Source: Dehalococcoidia bacterium (GTDB lineage Bacteria; Chloroflexota; Dehalococcoidia; Lucifugimonadales; Lucifugimonadaceae). From it: a stretch of DNA of 15,380 bases. A program made the position numbers and the translations under genes. The notes beneath the pieces were generated by a model. That model ran no database searches and was not told where the DNA came from. It saw only the letters and a program-made list of their open reading frames with translations. Each line of letters starts with the position of its first letter. Within the stretch, counting starts at the first letter, position 1. The stretch spans positions 1-15,380 of the forward strand of contig JANQEF010000040.1 in NCBI GenBank assembly GCA_028278465.1. Reading direction: 5' to 3'. Shown in pieces: positions 13,803 to 15,380 of this stretch.

Positions 13803-15380
13803 GCGAGCTGCCTGCTCTCTGAGACGGCTTCTGTAACGGGCTTGCGGCTCAGCTCGGGCGTGGCGATCAGCAGAAGCGACGGCAGGACCACCAGCGCGGC
13901 GACCACCGCCAGGAACACCATGATCGAGGTCAGGATCCCGTAGCTGGAGAAGAGCGGCATCGGCGCAAGGCCCATGATGGCGAATCCGACGATGCTGGAC
14001 GCAGACGACCCGGCCAGCGCAACGCCGGTGCCTCGCAGCGCCCGCGTCATCGCCTCCAGCCGTGTGCCGGCGTAGGCCAGTTCTTCCCTGAACCTCTGTG
14101 TCAGGTGGATCGAGAAGTCGATTCCCACGCCGATCGACACCGCGCCGATGGTCGCCGTTACGAAGTTCAGAGCGAAGCCGCTGATGTACATGATGGCGTA
14201 CAGCCACACCACCACGAGTCCGATCGGGATGATGGTGACGATGGCGAAGCGAACCGACCTGAATGCGACCAGCAGCAGGGTGAACGCCGCGGCCGCCGCA
14301 ATCGGAATCGAGATCTGCAGCGAGTCTGTCGTCGCCTCCAGTTGCGCCTGCCTGATGAACGGCGAGCCGGTTACACCGTGATCGGTCACGCTGTCGAAGG
14401 CATCCAGGGCAGAGAGGTTGTCCTGTATCGAGTCGCGTGCCCGCACCACGGCCGTCTGCTCCCGCGTTCCTGGCAGGAACACCGTGAACCTCGTCAGATT
14501 CAACGATCTGCCCAGCGGGTTGTGTTGCAGCACCGACTTCACATCGTCTCGCGTGTAGGCGAGTTCGCCGTCCGCAGTCGGAACGCCGGCCTGGACCGCG
14601 TAGTCCAGCACAGCGTCGATCTCTTCAGTCGTGGCCGGGAAGCCGGTCGCCGTATCGGCGGACACCTCGACACCCGTCATCTCCAGCACGCCTGCGCGGC
14701 CTGACGGAGCTGCTGTGACGTCGCGGACTATCTGCAGGATGTTCGGCTCAGTGATGTTGACCGCGCCCTGCGTGTCCCGGCCGAGGTTCTGGTTGGCATC
14801 CAGATTGTTGAAGACGGTCTGAATACCCGATAGCGCTTCAGGGTCTGTGAAATCGCCCTCGATCAGTATCGCCGCCGGTTCGCCGCTCCGTTCGCCAACG
14901 TGCTCGTCGAGCTCATCGAGGCTCACCGCGAAGTCTGAGCTTGATGAGAAGAAATCCTTCACGTCGAAAGTGGCGTCCAGGCGTAGCGCGAAAACGGCTG
15001 CCATGCCTGTAATCCCGGCCGCCACGGCCAGCACAACGAACCGGTAGCGAGTGAGCGCGGCCAGACGGTCGATGATGTGTGACTCGTCACCGTGCGTTCC
15101 GGCTTGTGCTGCAACATCGCTCTCTGGAACGGCAGTGTCCGTCTTCATCGGCCTTAGTCGCAGGTAAAGCACAGGCAGCAGCACCGAGAACACCAGCGCA
15201 ACCGCCAGGAACGCTGCTCCGGCAATCGGGCTCACGGCGACCAGCAGAATCACCGCACCGCCCGCGGCAGAGGCTGCTCCGAACGAGGACATGATGATGT
15301 TGATGCGGTTGGCACGGCCCCTGTAGCTGCGGCCGGCCAGCAGACCGTCGATGCGGGCGTATACCGCCGGCAGTATCACG
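13799..15380 (-). CDS. MMPL/RND family exporter, C-terminal part (runs off window)
   Basis: The last 526 residues of a larger membrane protein whose 5' end lies beyond the right edge. Numbering counts from the window edge. Two hydrophobic segments at about 36-75 are the end of the first membrane half. A helix at about 112-132 opens the second half, then an extracytoplasmic porter-like domain runs from about 135 to 350. Five helices follow at about 355-372, 377-399, 405-423, 452-472 and 478-505. The segment GVGIDFSIHL contains Asp421, the proton-relay Asp of MMPL/SSD proteins (usually Asp-Tyr, here Asp-Phe). Such exporters use proton flow to move lipids, hopanoids or hydrophobic compounds. Its stop overlaps the ATPase start as ATGA, so it heads or precedes the ABC genes in one operon. 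The GTG at 15377-15379 is most likely an internal Val codon, not a start. Confidence 0.92.
   Translation of the reverse strand, partial: VILPAVYARIDGLLAGRSYRGRANRINIIMSSFGAASAAGGAVILLVAVSPIAGAAFLAVALVFSVLLPVLYLRLRPMKTDTAVPESDVAAQAGTHGDESHIIDRLAALTRYRFVVLAVAAGITGMAAVFALRLDATFDVKDFFSSSSDFAVSLDELDEHVGERSGEPAAILIEGDFTDPEALSGIQTVFNNLDANQNLGRDTQGAVNITEPNILQIVRDVTAAPSGRAGVLEMTGVEVSADTATGFPATTEEIDAVLDYAVQAGVPTADGELAYTRDDVKSVLQHNPLGRSLNLTRFTVFLPGTREQTAVVRARDSIQDNLSALDAFDSVTDHGVTGSPFIRQAQLEATTDSLQISIPIAAAAAFTLLLVAFRSVRFAIVTIIPIGLVVVWLYAIMYISGFALNFVTATIGAVSIGVGIDFSIHLTQRFREELAYAGTRLEAMTRALRGTGVALAGSSASSIVGFAIMGLAPMPLFSSYGILTSIMVFLAVVAALVVLPSLLLIATPELSRKPVTEAVSESRQLA

Noticed and set aside
13803..14207. 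Open upstream extension of the ABC ATPase frame to 14207
   Set aside because: The extra part lies inside the RND gene on the same strand in another frame, resembles no protein, and the ATGA overlap at 13799-13802 gives a natural start.

Overview
The window is a GC-rich (about 60 percent by eye), gene-dense bacterial chromosome segment. It holds ten complete protein genes and one partial one. I saw no rRNA, tRNA, CRISPR array, insertion sequence or phage gene. The gene content fits a free-living bacterium with the C5 (glutamyl-tRNA) tetrapyrrole pathway, Smr-type MutS2, lipoproteins and MMPL-type exporters. A Chloroflexota lineage (Dehalococcoidia or SAR202-like) is my best guess from the mix of proteins, but no marker here proves it.

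Left part (1-3442, minus strand): a tandem rhodanese sulfurtransferase lies upstream of two exported lipoproteins with thioredoxin folds. One is a DipZ/TlpA-like protein with a CVNC active site. The other has an unusual CX4C pair. The stop codon of the first lipoprotein gene directly abuts the start codon of the second, and a strong hairpin lies just after the pair. Together they look like an extracytoplasmic thiol-redox module.

Middle left (3443-6293, plus strand): hemA (glutamyl-tRNA reductase) and hemL (glutamate-1-semialdehyde aminotransferase) are the two consecutive enzymes that make 5-aminolevulinate. Both begin with TTG, each just after an in-frame stop. The divergent gap before hemA carries a CRP-like dyad, and its right half recurs in a second dyad upstream of the lipoprotein pair.

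Middle (6294-10877): mutS2 (minus) converges on hemL and diverges from an alpha/beta hydrolase (plus). The hydrolase converges on a formyltransferase resembling the N-terminal domain of 10-formyltetrahydrofolate dehydrogenase (minus), and the two stop codons interlock in a CTAG palindrome.

Right part (10878-15380): a small TPR protein and a pterin-4a-carbinolamine dehydratase (plus) are followed by a convergent gap with several interleaved inverted repeats. Then comes a minus-strand transport operon: the C-terminal part of an MMPL/RND exporter that runs off the window, an ABC ATPase coupled to it by an ATGA overlap, and an ABC-2 permease. No intergenic stretch exceeds about 215 bases. No complete new system is evident. 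The most unusual items are the interleaved repeats at 11649-11776, the RND plus ABC operon, the shared dyads around the sulfurtransferase gene, and the CX4C lipoprotein.
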